64,000 nt of DNA, taken from assembly GCF_016924145.1 (NCBI RefSeq), contig NZ_JAFFZO010000007.1:23936-87935 (forward strand), given 5' to 3'. Made by a program: the position numbers and the translations under genes. The notes under the pieces were generated by a model. The model was not told the origin of the DNA, ran no database searches, and was given only the letters and a program-made list of their open reading frames with translations. This document shows positions 16,688 through 24,855 of this stretch, one piece after another (the stretch's first letter is position 1; each line of letters starts with the position of its first letter). This DNA comes from Amphritea pacifica. Its GTDB lineage: Bacteria; Pseudomonadota; Gammaproteobacteria; Pseudomonadales; Balneatricaceae.

Positions 16688-18109
16688 ATGCGTTCTGACT
16701 TATGCCTTGTTATGGATCAGGGTAGCCATAGTAGCCGGGCGATGGTGTTTGATCGTTTTGGCAACTGCCTGAGTCAGGGACAAGTACAGGTAAAAACCCG
16801 GCTTACCCAGCCCAACCGCGCGGAGCAGCAGCCGACCGATATCCTGATTTCCCTGAAGCGCGCAGCTCTGGAGGCGGTCAGCAAGCTGACACGGGAAGAC
16901 CGCGCCAAACTGCGCACCGCAGCCCTGACAACACAACGCTCCAGCGTGCTCTGCTGGGACGCAGACGACGGTAAACCGCTGACCCCAATCATCAGTTGGC
17001 AGGACCGGCGCGGCTTTCATTACATCGACGACCTGATGCCCCTGGCAAGTATGGTGCGCCAGCTCACCGGGCTCTACCCGAATGCCCACCTGCCCGCCTC
17101 AAAGCTGCGCTGGTGTCTGGAACATATGATCTTCAATACGGCTAAGCATCGTATCCGCGGCGGCCCTGTCGCCAGCTGGCTTATCAAGCAGTTACTCCAT
17201 GAGCAACCGGACCTGATTGACGGTGTGAGCGCAGCCAGAACGATGCTGTTTTCCCTCAAAGACCGGGACTGGCATCCCGAACTGCTGGACCTGTTTCAGC
17301 TTCCGGATTCACTGCTGCCGAAAGTCCGCCCCAGCAAATACAACTTTGGTACGCTGAAACTGCCGGGCTTAAGCCTGCCCCTCAACTATGTCAGTGGTGA
17401 TCAGGCTGCGGCACTGTTTGCCTTTGGCGAGCCGTCGCAGGACAACCTCTATATCAACCTCGGCAGTGGTGGCTTTATGAACCGGGTACTGACCGAGCGG
17501 GGATTGCACCCTCAGGAGCGGATACTGCACCACCTGATCCACTCCGACAAACAACCCCTTTACAGCGCCGAAGCCACCATCAATGGTGCAGCAAACGCCC
17601 TGGACTGGGCCTTTAATATCTGCCGGCCAGAAACCCGGGATATCGATAGCTGGGCCGAAAAGTGCACCGACCCTCCCCTGTTTATGAATATGGTTGGAGG
17701 CGTCGGGTCTCCTTACTGGCAATCACTGGATCGTTCTTGCTGGATTAACGATTGCGACGACCCGGAGGCCCGGATGGTTGCCGTTATGGAGAGCATTGTG
17801 TTTCTTATCTGCAGAAATATCATGGCGATGTCTGCACTGCCCCCGGCAAAACAGATTATCATTGGCGGGGGTATCAGTCAGCTCAACTCGCTCTGTCAGC
17901 GGGTTGCAGATCTGAGTGGCTTGCCGGTGCTGCGCTATGAACAACACGAGATCACATCGCTGGGCGCTGCCTGGCAGGTGTTACCAAACAGCGTACGGGA
18001 TTTTGTACCGGAAAAAACCTTCACTCCTCAAGATAACAGCCCCTTAGCACTGCGCTACCAATCGTGGCTGAATACATTTAATGAATATCTGGACTCACTC
18101 GAAGGATAA
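16688..18109 (+). CDS. FGGY-family carbohydrate/polyol kinase
   Basis: A 473-residue ATP-dependent sugar kinase. The N-terminal phosphate-binding strand MDQGSHSSRAMVFD resembles glycerol kinase, the catalytic-base region is YVSGDQAAALFAFG, and the ATP domain has IIIGGGISQLNSLCQRVADL. The substrate is not determined by these motifs; glycerol and related polyols are possible. Its 3' end overlaps the convergent glycerophosphodiesterase gene by 15 bp. That enzyme releases glycerol 3-phosphate and alcohols, so a link to glycerol or polyol head groups is reasonable but unproven. The fold is secure, the substrate is not. Confidence 0.85.
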   Translation: MRSDLCLVMDQGSHSSRAMVFDRFGNCLSQGQVQVKTRLTQPNRAEQQPTDILISLKRAALEAVSKLTREDRAKLRTAALTTQRSSVLCWDADDGKPLTPIISWQDRRGFHYIDDLMPLASMVRQLTGLYPNAHLPASKLRWCLEHMIFNTAKHRIRGGPVASWLIKQLLHEQPDLIDGVSAARTMLFSLKDRDWHPELLDLFQLPDSLLPKVRPSKYNFGTLKLPGLSLPLNYVSGDQAAALFAFGEPSQDNLYINLGSGGFMNRVLTERGLHPQERILHHLIHSDKQPLYSAEATINGAANALDWAFNICRPETRDIDSWAEKCTDPPLFMNMVGGVGSPYWQSLDRSCWINDCDDPEARMVAVMESIVFLICRNIMAMSALPPAKQIIIGGGISQLNSLCQRVADLSGLPVLRYEQHEITSLGAAWQVLPNSVRDFVPEKTFTPQDNSPLALRYQSWLNTFNEYLDSLEG

Positions 18110-18943
18110 CAGATCCAAACCAAGGGCCTTGCGCATCGGGGAGATCGAAAAGGTTTCTATCAGATCGGCGCCCTGGGCAAACAGAGTACGGGCAAGCTCA
18201 GCATCCGCCACTTCATAGAGCACCACACGGATCCCGGGCCAGCTACGTTTTTCAGTTGCAAGATCAACTTTACGCAAGCAGGTATAATCGAGCAGCAGAT
18301 AGTGCGGCGGCCTGATAAACCCCTGCCACCATCCGCTGGCTGGAAACTGATCAGAGACCCAGCCGACGCGCCAGTTATCCTCAAGCACCCGGTCCACCAG
18401 TGCTCGGGAATAGCTGATCAGCACCACCTGCGATCTGACCAGTTCTAACAGGGGCAGCGCTCTCTCCACGCAGACCTCAACGCCGAATGTTTCGATAGCA
18501 ACCCGCTTGAATTCAACAAAAAAAGTTACCTCAGGGTAATGCAGCATCAGATTTACCAGATGCTGAAGATGGGAGATCGGTTCATCTTCAAAGCGATCAC
18601 TAAAGGCCACCGGGTTATGCAGGCTATAGCGGTCAAGCTCATCGTAGGTGAGCAGCTGAATTTTATTATCCGCGCCGGAAAGACGTGCCATATCCCGGTC
18701 ATGATAGAGCACCGGTTCAAAATCAGCGGTCAGTTGCAGATCCACCTCAACAAACTTTGCCCCGGCTGCCAGCGCCCGCTCAATTGCCAACAGTGAATTT
18801 TCCGGGTACCGGGATGCATACCCCCGATGCGCGACCAGGCGATCAGCCAGACAGGTTTCAGGACCGCCCTGGACAGATAGATCATCAGTCCTATCAAACG
18901 GTAATATGGGGTTCATATCCGAGCTGTCAGATGGGTTACTCAC
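18095..18943 (-). CDS. ugpQ: glycerophosphodiester phosphodiesterase
   Basis: A 282-residue cytoplasmic GDPD enzyme that splits deacylated phospholipid head groups into sn-glycerol 3-phosphate and an alcohol. It has the active-site His/Arg motif VAHRGYASRYPENS, the metal-binding acidic motif KFVEVDLQLTADFEPVLYHDRDM with its catalytic His, and VTFFVEFKR. No signal peptide is present, so it resembles UgpQ rather than the periplasmic GlpQ. The GTG start at 18943 has GGAG 8 bp upstream, but the first 30 residues are not conserved and a later ATG at 18916 is possible. It overlaps the end of the FGGY kinase gene tail to tail. Confidence 0.9.
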   Translation of the reverse strand: MSNPSDSSDMNPILPFDRTDDLSVQGGPETCLADRLVAHRGYASRYPENSLLAIERALAAGAKFVEVDLQLTADFEPVLYHDRDMARLSGADNKIQLLTYDELDRYSLHNPVAFSDRFEDEPISHLQHLVNLMLHYPEVTFFVEFKRVAIETFGVEVCVERALPLLELVRSQVVLISYSRALVDRVLEDNWRVGWVSDQFPASGWWQGFIRPPHYLLLDYTCLRKVDLATEKRSWPGIRVVLYEVADAELARTLFAQGADLIETFSISPMRKALGLDLLSFE

Positions 18944-18960
18944 TGTTGTCTCTCCGCCGC

Positions 18961-18987
18961 AAAAGAAAGCCTGCGCGGGGCAGGCTT
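18961..18987 (-). terminator. intrinsic terminator of the GGDEF-like gene
   Basis: Read on the minus strand, AAGCCTGC/GCAGGCTT forms an 8-bp stem with a 5-nt loop, followed by TCTTTT. It starts 14 bp after the stop codon of the gene ending at 19001. Confidence 0.75.
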
Positions 18988-19000
18988 AGCAGAAACAAAT

Positions 19001-19963
19001 CTAATTGGAAAACGTTACAGGAATATCACGGGGATCTTCCGTAATCGCCCGTACCTGACAGCCACCACTCTGTAACGCTTCATGGAGCGCCGCTTCGGTC
19101 TGCGACAGAATGTACTCGGCGGTCAGGAGCGCTGAAGGCTGTAGCGTACTGATACCGATACTGACACTCAACTGATGCCCGCCAAGTTCGATATCATGAA
19201 TATCATGACAGAGTCTGTCAGCCAACACCGGCGATTGTTCGTTAGTTGCCGGCAACAGCATAGCAAAGCGTCCGGTATCTATGCGGGCAGCCATATCCCC
19301 TGGCCGTGAAATAGCACCTTTAAGAACCTCAGCAATCAACCCCGCCTGCTGGTCAGCAAAATTCTCAGGCAGTTGCTCAGCCTCAAGCTTATCAACCTCA
19401 ATCAACATCAGGGTTAACGGACTAAACTCCCGTACAGCCCTGCGACACTCGGTTGACAAAACCTGATGGAAGTGGCGGTTGTTCGCCAGTCCCGTGAGTT
19501 CGTCAATCACCGTCACTGAAGCGAGTTTTTCCTGGCTGCGCTTGAGCTCCATCTCTTTCGATTCAAGCACTTTATGCAGTTGGCGGGCACGCATTGCCGC
19601 ATTGACTCCCATCCCCAGCATAACAAAGTTAAGTACTCCGCCCATCAAAGCGATAAATAGCGGCAGATAGGTATGATGACTGGCGACAATCGGATCCGCC
19701 AGACGATAGAACTCCTCCTCAGTCAGCTCCTTTTGTGGGCCATACACCGCCCAGAGTGAATCGATATCTTTTGCCTTGCCCGCCTGAGCATAATCTACAT
19801 TATCAACCCGGTGCTCAATTGCCAGCCTGATCGCCTGTACAGCAACCCGCTCTTCATAGGAACGAATGCCAATAAACAGGGCTATAAACACCAGTATTGA
19901 AACCACCATAATGACAATGGTCTGTACCCGGCTTCGGATTTCAGTCTGCCTGGTATCTATCAC
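19001..19963 (-). CDS. membrane GGDEF-like protein with degenerate active site
   Basis: A 320-residue protein with two membrane segments (about 14-33 and 99-121) around a short periplasmic loop, a coiled-coil linker, and a C-terminal GGDEF-type domain beginning at DELTGLANNRHF. The signature loop that should read GG(D/E)EF is replaced by DTGRF (229-233), and the metal-binding acidic strand is altered (LIEVDKLEAEQ). It should therefore be unable to make cyclic di-GMP. It may sense a periplasmic signal and act as a binding or partner protein. It is monocistronic, with a terminator after it. Confidence 0.85.
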   Translation of the reverse strand: MIDTRQTEIRSRVQTIVIMVVSILVFIALFIGIRSYEERVAVQAIRLAIEHRVDNVDYAQAGKAKDIDSLWAVYGPQKELTEEEFYRLADPIVASHHTYLPLFIALMGGVLNFVMLGMGVNAAMRARQLHKVLESKEMELKRSQEKLASVTVIDELTGLANNRHFHQVLSTECRRAVREFSPLTLMLIEVDKLEAEQLPENFADQQAGLIAEVLKGAISRPGDMAARIDTGRFAMLLPATNEQSPVLADRLCHDIHDIELGGHQLSVSIGISTLQPSALLTAEYILSQTEAALHEALQSGGCQVRAITEDPRDIPVTFSN

Positions 19964-20032
19964 CTTTTCATTCCTTTAATGACACCCATCTTTCTGTTTA
20001 GTAAATACTTTTTTGAGGATTGATGCAAATAT

Positions 20033-20638
20033 CTACTGCCCATAACGTTTATGCGGTTGATTCAGATATGCTAATTCTTCCGGTGTCGAGGAACGCCCGA
20101 GTATCTTATTGCGATGAGGAAACCGCCCAAAGCGGACAATAAGATTGCGATGCTCATGGGCAAAGTCCAGCGCATTATCGATATGATGCCTCAACTCCCG
20201 GGGAGTGATGCACAACATCGCTTCTATCTGAGAGATACACAGGTTCTGAGCGGTGGTATCTTCGGCATGCTCAAGGGGCATATAGAAAAATAACTTTTCA
20301 CTACCCTCAAGTGCCATATCATGACCCAGTTCAATCCCTTCCCGACAAAGCTGTTCGGCTCTGTAATCGCCGGAAAAGGCATCGGCCGAGCCACGATAGA
20401 TGCTACGGGTAAACTGGTCCAGCAGGATAATCAATGCCAGCCGGCCCCGGGGCTGCCCCGCCCAGTCATCCAGTTGCCCCCAGAGCGCCTGCCTGACCTG
20501 ATGGCCGAACAGATCACCGAGCTGACGATCCATCGCCTCATCACCAAACCACCAGAGCAACTTTCGGTCGCTCACCGGAAATCCCTGTTTCAGCTCACCA
20601 AACCAGAATTGCAGTATCTCTTCAATCTGTTCCGTCAT
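20033..20638 (-). CDS. DUF924 family protein
   Basis: A 201-residue protein of the DUF924 alpha-helical repeat family. Typical segments are ILQFWFGEL, WFGDEAMDRQL, GRLALIILLDQFTRSIYRG and FFYMPLEHAED, and the C-terminal GRFPHRNKILGR motif is the strongest signature. The fold is TPR-like. No activity is established for the family. The start at 20638 is favoured by GGGA 6 bp upstream; an in-frame extension to 20671 is less supported. Confidence 0.9.
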   Translation of the reverse strand: MTEQIEEILQFWFGELKQGFPVSDRKLLWWFGDEAMDRQLGDLFGHQVRQALWGQLDDWAGQPRGRLALIILLDQFTRSIYRGSADAFSGDYRAEQLCREGIELGHDMALEGSEKLFFYMPLEHAEDTTAQNLCISQIEAMLCITPRELRHHIDNALDFAHEHRNLIVRFGRFPHRNKILGRSSTPEELAYLNQPHKRYGQ

Positions 20639-20848
20639 AGACAATCCCGTTAAACGCAGCTTACAACTCATCCAGTATAGAAGAGATGCGCCTGTGCTGC
20701 TGAGCTCCGATAATGACCGGCTGGCCTCTGCAGAGCAACAATTTAACTTTTATATCGCTAAAATCTGTTTTAGTCTGAACCTTATGAAAATAAACCACTC
20801 TTTTATCGTATAGTAAACTGAGTGGCGATGATTTCTAACGGGGGAAAA

Positions 20849-21634
20849 ATGCGCAACGTTCTGATTTCACTCATACTGGCAGGCATCGGCATTGCCGCTT
20901 ACCTCTACCTCAATCCAGCGCAGCTGGCTCAGACTCCGCCCCCAGAAGTCAGACAGGACGAACTGTCAAAAATGGCTGTGCAGCGCGAGACTGAAAAAGC
21001 CCAGCGTCATATCGATAACCTGACAGCAGCACCGGAGCAGGCGATCGAGATCGGCACAGCCAACAACTTTGTCACTCAGGATCAGTTACTCAAACTGCCG
21101 ACCGACCTGGCTACGGCAATAGCAGCCACCGAAGCGGTTAAAGAGGGGGATGCAAAAACCTATGGCATCAATCTGGAGCAGATAGGCAACTCTGTCCATC
21201 CCCAACACAAAGCCGTGCCCACCAGCCAGCTCCCCCTGGCCGATCAGATCAGACTGAAAGAGTTACTTAACAATCCGGATAATCCGGCGGGCACACTGTT
21301 CTATATTCACGGTGTCAGTGACGCAGACAAACAGGGCCTCTGGGGGATCATTCAGAGCGGACTGATAGATACTTTTGCCAAAGGTATTCAACTGAAAGCC
21401 CAATTGATCAGCGCCGATATACCACAGGAAGCGGATGAACGACTCCCCAACAGCACCAGCTCATTTCTGGGTTCGATTCTGGACAAAAAGGTAAAAGATA
21501 CCTATGTCTACAACTATCATAAAGGGATACTGGGACAAAACCCGAATCTGATAACCCCTGGGCAGGAGCTTATTGTTGTCACCTTCAGTCAGGATGAACT
21601 GATCGATATCTATAATCATTTTGCCCACCAATAA
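20849..21634 (+). CDS. membrane-anchored protein of unknown function
   Basis: A 261-residue protein with a single N-terminal anchor (VLISLILAGIGIAAYLYL) or uncleaved signal, followed by a mostly soluble periplasmic domain. The C-terminal part contains YNYHKGILGQNPNLITPGQELIV, which loosely recalls a LysM-type repeat ending (NPNLITPGQEL) but is not a clear domain. I do not recognise the family. The start at 20849 is chosen because GGGGGA lies 5 bp upstream. The GST-like gene begins 15 bp downstream, so the two may be co-transcribed. Confidence 0.7.
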   Translation: MRNVLISLILAGIGIAAYLYLNPAQLAQTPPPEVRQDELSKMAVQRETEKAQRHIDNLTAAPEQAIEIGTANNFVTQDQLLKLPTDLATAIAATEAVKEGDAKTYGINLEQIGNSVHPQHKAVPTSQLPLADQIRLKELLNNPDNPAGTLFYIHGVSDADKQGLWGIIQSGLIDTFAKGIQLKAQLISADIPQEADERLPNSTSSFLGSILDKKVKDTYVYNYHKGILGQNPNLITPGQELIVVTFSQDELIDIYNHFAHQ

Positions 21635-21649
21635 AAACAGGACTCGCCC

Positions 21650-22267
21650 ATGATCGATCTGTACACCTGGGGGACACCCAACGGTCGTAAAGTGTCAATT
21701 ATGCTGGAAGCAACGGCACTTCCCTACATAGTTCATCCAATTAATATACAGGCCGGTGATCAGTTTACCCCGGAATTTCTGGCGATTAGTCCAAACAATA
21801 AAATTCCGGCTATTTCAGATGATGAGGGCCCCGGTGGGGAAACGGTTCATCTGTTCGAGAGTGGTGCCATTCTGCTCTATCTGGCGGAGAAAACCGGTAA
21901 TTTTTTACCGACAGACCCGATGAAACGTCTGCAATGCCTGCAATGGCTGATGTGGCAGATGGGGGGCTTCGGCCCTATGCTGGGACAGGCACACCACTTC
22001 AATCGCTTCGCCAAAGAGAAGATCCCCTATGCGATCAGCCGCTACACTGAAGAAAGCCGGCGACTCTGGGGCGTACTGGACAGGCAACTGGCTGGCCAGG
22101 CATTTATTGTTGATCTGGACCTTAGTATCGCCGACTTTGCCATCTACCCCTGGGCGTGCCGCTTTGAATGGCAGGAGGTTGAGCTGGACGACTTCCCGAA
22201 TGTGAAAAACTGGATGGAGCGGATGTCGAACATTGAGTTTGTACAACGGGGTATGGCGGTTCCCTGA
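21650..22267 (+). CDS. glutathione S-transferase family protein (YfcG/YghU-like)
   Basis: A 205-residue GST. The thioredoxin-like N-terminal domain (IDLYTWGTPNGRKVSIMLEA) is of the Nu-class type with a TPNG motif, followed by the SPNNKIPAI cis-Pro loop and the ESGAILLYLAEKTG glutathione gamma-Glu site. The C-terminal helical domain includes LSIADFAIYPW. Related YfcG and YghU proteins have disulfide-bond oxidoreductase activity with glutathione; that activity is inferred. An AGGA 7 bp before the ATG may be the ribosome-binding site. Confidence 0.9.
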   Translation: MIDLYTWGTPNGRKVSIMLEATALPYIVHPINIQAGDQFTPEFLAISPNNKIPAISDDEGPGGETVHLFESGAILLYLAEKTGNFLPTDPMKRLQCLQWLMWQMGGFGPMLGQAHHFNRFAKEKIPYAISRYTEESRRLWGVLDRQLAGQAFIVDLDLSIADFAIYPWACRFEWQEVELDDFPNVKNWMERMSNIEFVQRGMAVP

Positions 22268-22294
22268 GTCTGAAAGCCGGGGCTTAAACGCCGC

Positions 22295-23137
22295 TCAACA
22301 GGCCACTCCAAAGCGTCTCAGTTGTCTGGGCAGCACCTCATCCAGCTCATCGAGATCGATCTCCTGCAGCTCGATAACCGCCAGATTTTGCGCTTCATAG
22401 AGCGCTTTTTTACGCATTTTATCCGCCAGATAGGAGGGTGATTTTTCACTCCCCCAATACTCAATAAACAAACCGGCCTGCGGCAGATAAAAGTCAGCCC
22501 TGGCCTGTTCAACAACGGGCAACGGTTTATCGCAGGCATGGATGATCTGAGCAAGATATAACCAGTTATCGATCTTAACCTCTGCTTCCGAGCGCAGCAG
22601 ATGACCATCCATTGCCCGGCAGCCATGGCATTGTTCCACCTCAGCCATATGCAGACCAAACTCCCGCAAGGCACGTTTAAAGACCGTGTGATCCGGCAGT
22701 GTTTTTGGCCATATCACATAGGGGATAGAGGTATGAATATCCTCTTTCTGAACGCCTCCCTGAGCCTCACCGGTATCTGTCAGTTGCCACCCCTTCAGCC
22801 AGGGCCTGATCCAGCCCAGGTCAGCGAGCAGCTGATTGATACGCGGGGCGGCTAACCCGGTTTTCAACCCCAGTCCCCTGACACCGGTAAGCCGGTCTTC
22901 AGGGTTAACCAGGGCGCGGTGCTCAGTCACGCTGTCCGGCCAGACGATATAGCGACCATAGCGCTCACTCTCACGGTAACTACCCTGCTCAAACTCACCC
23001 TTTGCGGTCAGTGACCAGCGCTGCTCTTCCCGTTTAATCCAGCCGAGAGCCTCCAGCTCAGTAAACAACTGACGGCTACTCTTTCCCAGCATTTTAGCCA
23101 GCGCTGAGGTCGATACTTTATTGCGCTCTCTGGTCAT
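22295..23137 (-). CDS. duplicated winged-helix protein with PD-(D/E)XK nuclease-like C-terminus
   Basis: A protein of about 280 residues with an apparent internal duplication: two winged-helix units each ending in a similar motif (GRYIVWPDSVTEH and PYVIWPKTLPDH). The last 100 residues resemble small PD-(D/E)XK nucleases: SEAEVKIDNWL, then Asp in ARADFYLP, Glu in LFIEYWG, and Lys in ADKMRKKALYE, with a beta-strand LAVIELQEIDLDEL. That is the order of catalytic elements seen in Vsr-like and DUF559-like nucleases. A CHGCRAMDG Cys pair between the parts could bind a metal. The ATG at 23137 is preferred over a TTG at 23155. It could be a DNA-repair or defence nuclease; this is inferred from motifs alone. 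Confidence 0.65.
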   Translation of the reverse strand: MTRERNKVSTSALAKMLGKSSRQLFTELEALGWIKREEQRWSLTAKGEFEQGSYRESERYGRYIVWPDSVTEHRALVNPEDRLTGVRGLGLKTGLAAPRINQLLADLGWIRPWLKGWQLTDTGEAQGGVQKEDIHTSIPYVIWPKTLPDHTVFKRALREFGLHMAEVEQCHGCRAMDGHLLRSEAEVKIDNWLYLAQIIHACDKPLPVVEQARADFYLPQAGLFIEYWGSEKSPSYLADKMRKKALYEAQNLAVIELQEIDLDELDEVLPRQLRRFGVAC

Positions 23138-23411
23138 CAGCCCGGTTCCGCTCAATTGCCATTACACACTCATCAATACTGTGATAATTATCTGCAGGGG
23201 TCAAAAATAATTACGACCACGGCTTTATACCGATGGCCCGGCCAGTGATCCTTAGCCGTCGATCTCAAACCTCGCAACCCGTCAATATACACAGGCTCAA
23301 ACGGTCGACACATAATGGTTATTTTTTTGTGACAAATTCGCTTGCAATAAAATCTGAAAAGAGCATTCTGTAGGTGTGACATTAAGCATAGTTTGCAGTA
23401 AGGGTTACATC

Positions 23412-23762
23412 ATGAATATCAATATTACCAACCGCAATGACAAAGTTTCTCCTGCATTACGAGAAAAAATTGAAGCCTGGTTAGAGGAGAGTCAAAGACG
23501 CTATAACGTTATCACCAGCGCCCAGGTCACTATTGAAAAAAGCAATGGTAAAGAGGAGATTGTTGAGGCGACCGTTCACGCCACCGGTAAGGACCTGTTT
23601 GCTAAAGCCAGTGAAGAAAATCTGTATGCTGCACTCGACTCTCTGGCACACAAGATAGACAAACAACTGGCCAAGATTCGTGATATTCAAACTAACAAAA
23701 AAGGCTCCAGCGTCCCGCTGATGGCGGAACCGGAAGAGGAGATCGCTGAAGAGGAAGAATAG
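23412..23762 (+). CDS. raiA: ribosome-associated inhibitor/hibernation factor (RaiA-like)
   Basis: A 116-residue S30AE/HPF-family protein. It occupies the decoding centre of idle 30S subunits in stationary phase. The beta-alpha-beta-alpha core runs MNINITNRNDKVSPALREKIEAW ... AALDSLAHKIDKQLAKI, followed by an acidic C-terminal tail (EEEIAEEEE). The tail and the length fit RaiA (YfiA, which blocks 100S formation) better than short HPF. The start at 23412 has TAAGGG about 7 bp upstream. A bidirectional terminator follows. It is not beside rpoN, where HPF usually lies, supporting the RaiA call. Confidence 0.85.
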   Translation: MNINITNRNDKVSPALREKIEAWLEESQRRYNVITSAQVTIEKSNGKEEIVEATVHATGKDLFAKASEENLYAALDSLAHKIDKQLAKIRDIQTNKKGSSVPLMAEPEEEIAEEEE

Positions 23763-23787
23763 CTCTCCCAGCGAACTGAAATCCTGA

Positions 23788-23819
23788 AAAAAGGCTGAAC
23801 ACTGTTCAGCCTTTCTTTT
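23788..23819. terminator. bidirectional intrinsic terminator
   Basis: An 11-bp perfect stem AAAGGCTGAAC/GTTCAGCCTTT with a 3-nt loop, T-rich on the plus strand and with a T6 run on the minus strand. It separates the convergent raiA and SH3 genes. Confidence 0.9.
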
Positions 23820-23830
23820 CAGATAATGAC

Positions 23831-24616
23831 CTACCTGACCTGCTTAAGAAAACGTTGCAAAATCCAGCCTGAAACCGTTGTCGCACCCTGATCAACATTA
23901 ATCTTCATCCAGCCCTTTTGTCGCCCGACCACCTCGACCCGTTGCGGAGCACTCACCTGCCCTACAACAGCAAAGCCGGTTCCCGGACCTGATCGGAAAT
24001 TCACATGGCGGCCGCTAACCTGATACGACACAGCAGACATTTCCGGCTTACCTGCTACAGGCGAACTGCCCCCAGGGGCTGGCTGTTCAGCACCGGAAGA
24101 CCCGACAGCCCGGAGAAAACGCACCGCGGTCCAGGCCTGTGCACTATCACCGGAATGATTGCGATAATGCACTTTGACCCACTCTCCCTGGCGCTGTAAT
24201 TCCGTCACCTGCTGATTAAGTGACAGACTCCCAACCACGCCATACTGGCTACCCGGTCCCTGCCGCAAGCGCAGACTATTCACCGTCACGCTATAGCGCA
24301 GCCCCTCTGCAACCGGTCCGCTCAGCCCCTGTTGTTGCGCGGTAAGATAACTGCTCAGCATCCAGCCCTTCAACGGCTGTTTATCCGCAGAGAGGAAAAA
24401 TACCCGCGACCAACTGCCTTTCTTATCAATTTCGAGTAACACACTACCCTGGCCCAGACGGGTCAACAACTCACTACTGTCAGGGGCTGAGTAAACTTCT
24501 GCCTCATGGTTGACGACAAAATAATCAAATGCCATGACCAGCGGCGAAATCAGGCTGAATACAATCAGCCCCAGGGCTTTCAGACATCGGGGGTTTAAGA
24601 GTGCAGCTTTGATCAT
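23831..24616 (-). CDS. exported protein with three bacterial SH3 domains
   Basis: A 261-residue protein with a signal peptide (LGLIVFSLISPLVMA, cleavage near residue 27). Three SH3b repeats follow: an N-terminal one (VVNHEAEVYSAPDSSELL ... GWMLSSYL), a central one (VNSLRLRQGPGSQYGVVGSL ... AWTAVRFL) and a C-terminal one (RHVNFRSGPGTGFAVVGQVS ... GWILQRFL), the last two with the typical RxGPG turn. Bacterial SH3 domains bind peptidoglycan or peptides. The start at 24616 has GAAGGTG 5 bp upstream. It is divergent from the EAL-HDOD gene. Confidence 0.85.
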   Translation of the reverse strand: MIKAALLNPRCLKALGLIVFSLISPLVMAFDYFVVNHEAEVYSAPDSSELLTRLGQGSVLLEIDKKGSWSRVFFLSADKQPLKGWMLSSYLTAQQQGLSGPVAEGLRYSVTVNSLRLRQGPGSQYGVVGSLSLNQQVTELQRQGEWVKVHYRNHSGDSAQAWTAVRFLRAVGSSGAEQPAPGGSSPVAGKPEMSAVSYQVSGRHVNFRSGPGTGFAVVGQVSAPQRVEVVGRQKGWMKINVDQGATTVSGWILQRFLKQVR

Positions 24617-24855
24617 AATCACCTTCACGTTATTCAATCCTTCGAAATAAACTCTACAGGCCCAATCATAACAATTGTATAAGCAGTAGCAACAGCAACC
24701 GGGCGACCCGGAAAGATCGGGATTAAAACCCAATCTGGTGATAGAGAGGGCAATCTTCCGACACAAAAGGACTATACTGAGCGACAGAACATCAGGACCC
24801 TTGCTATGCAGATAAGGGGATATCAAAGGCTGACACGGCGACTTTAGGGGGAGCA

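Noticed and set aside
23237-23251. Shared CCAGTGATCC-type sequence with 26490
   Set aside because: The match is about 12 bp, too short to support a repeat family, and does not extend.
23412-23762. Short HPF rather than RaiA
   Set aside because: The acidic C-terminal tail and 116-residue length fit RaiA better; rpoN is not adjacent.
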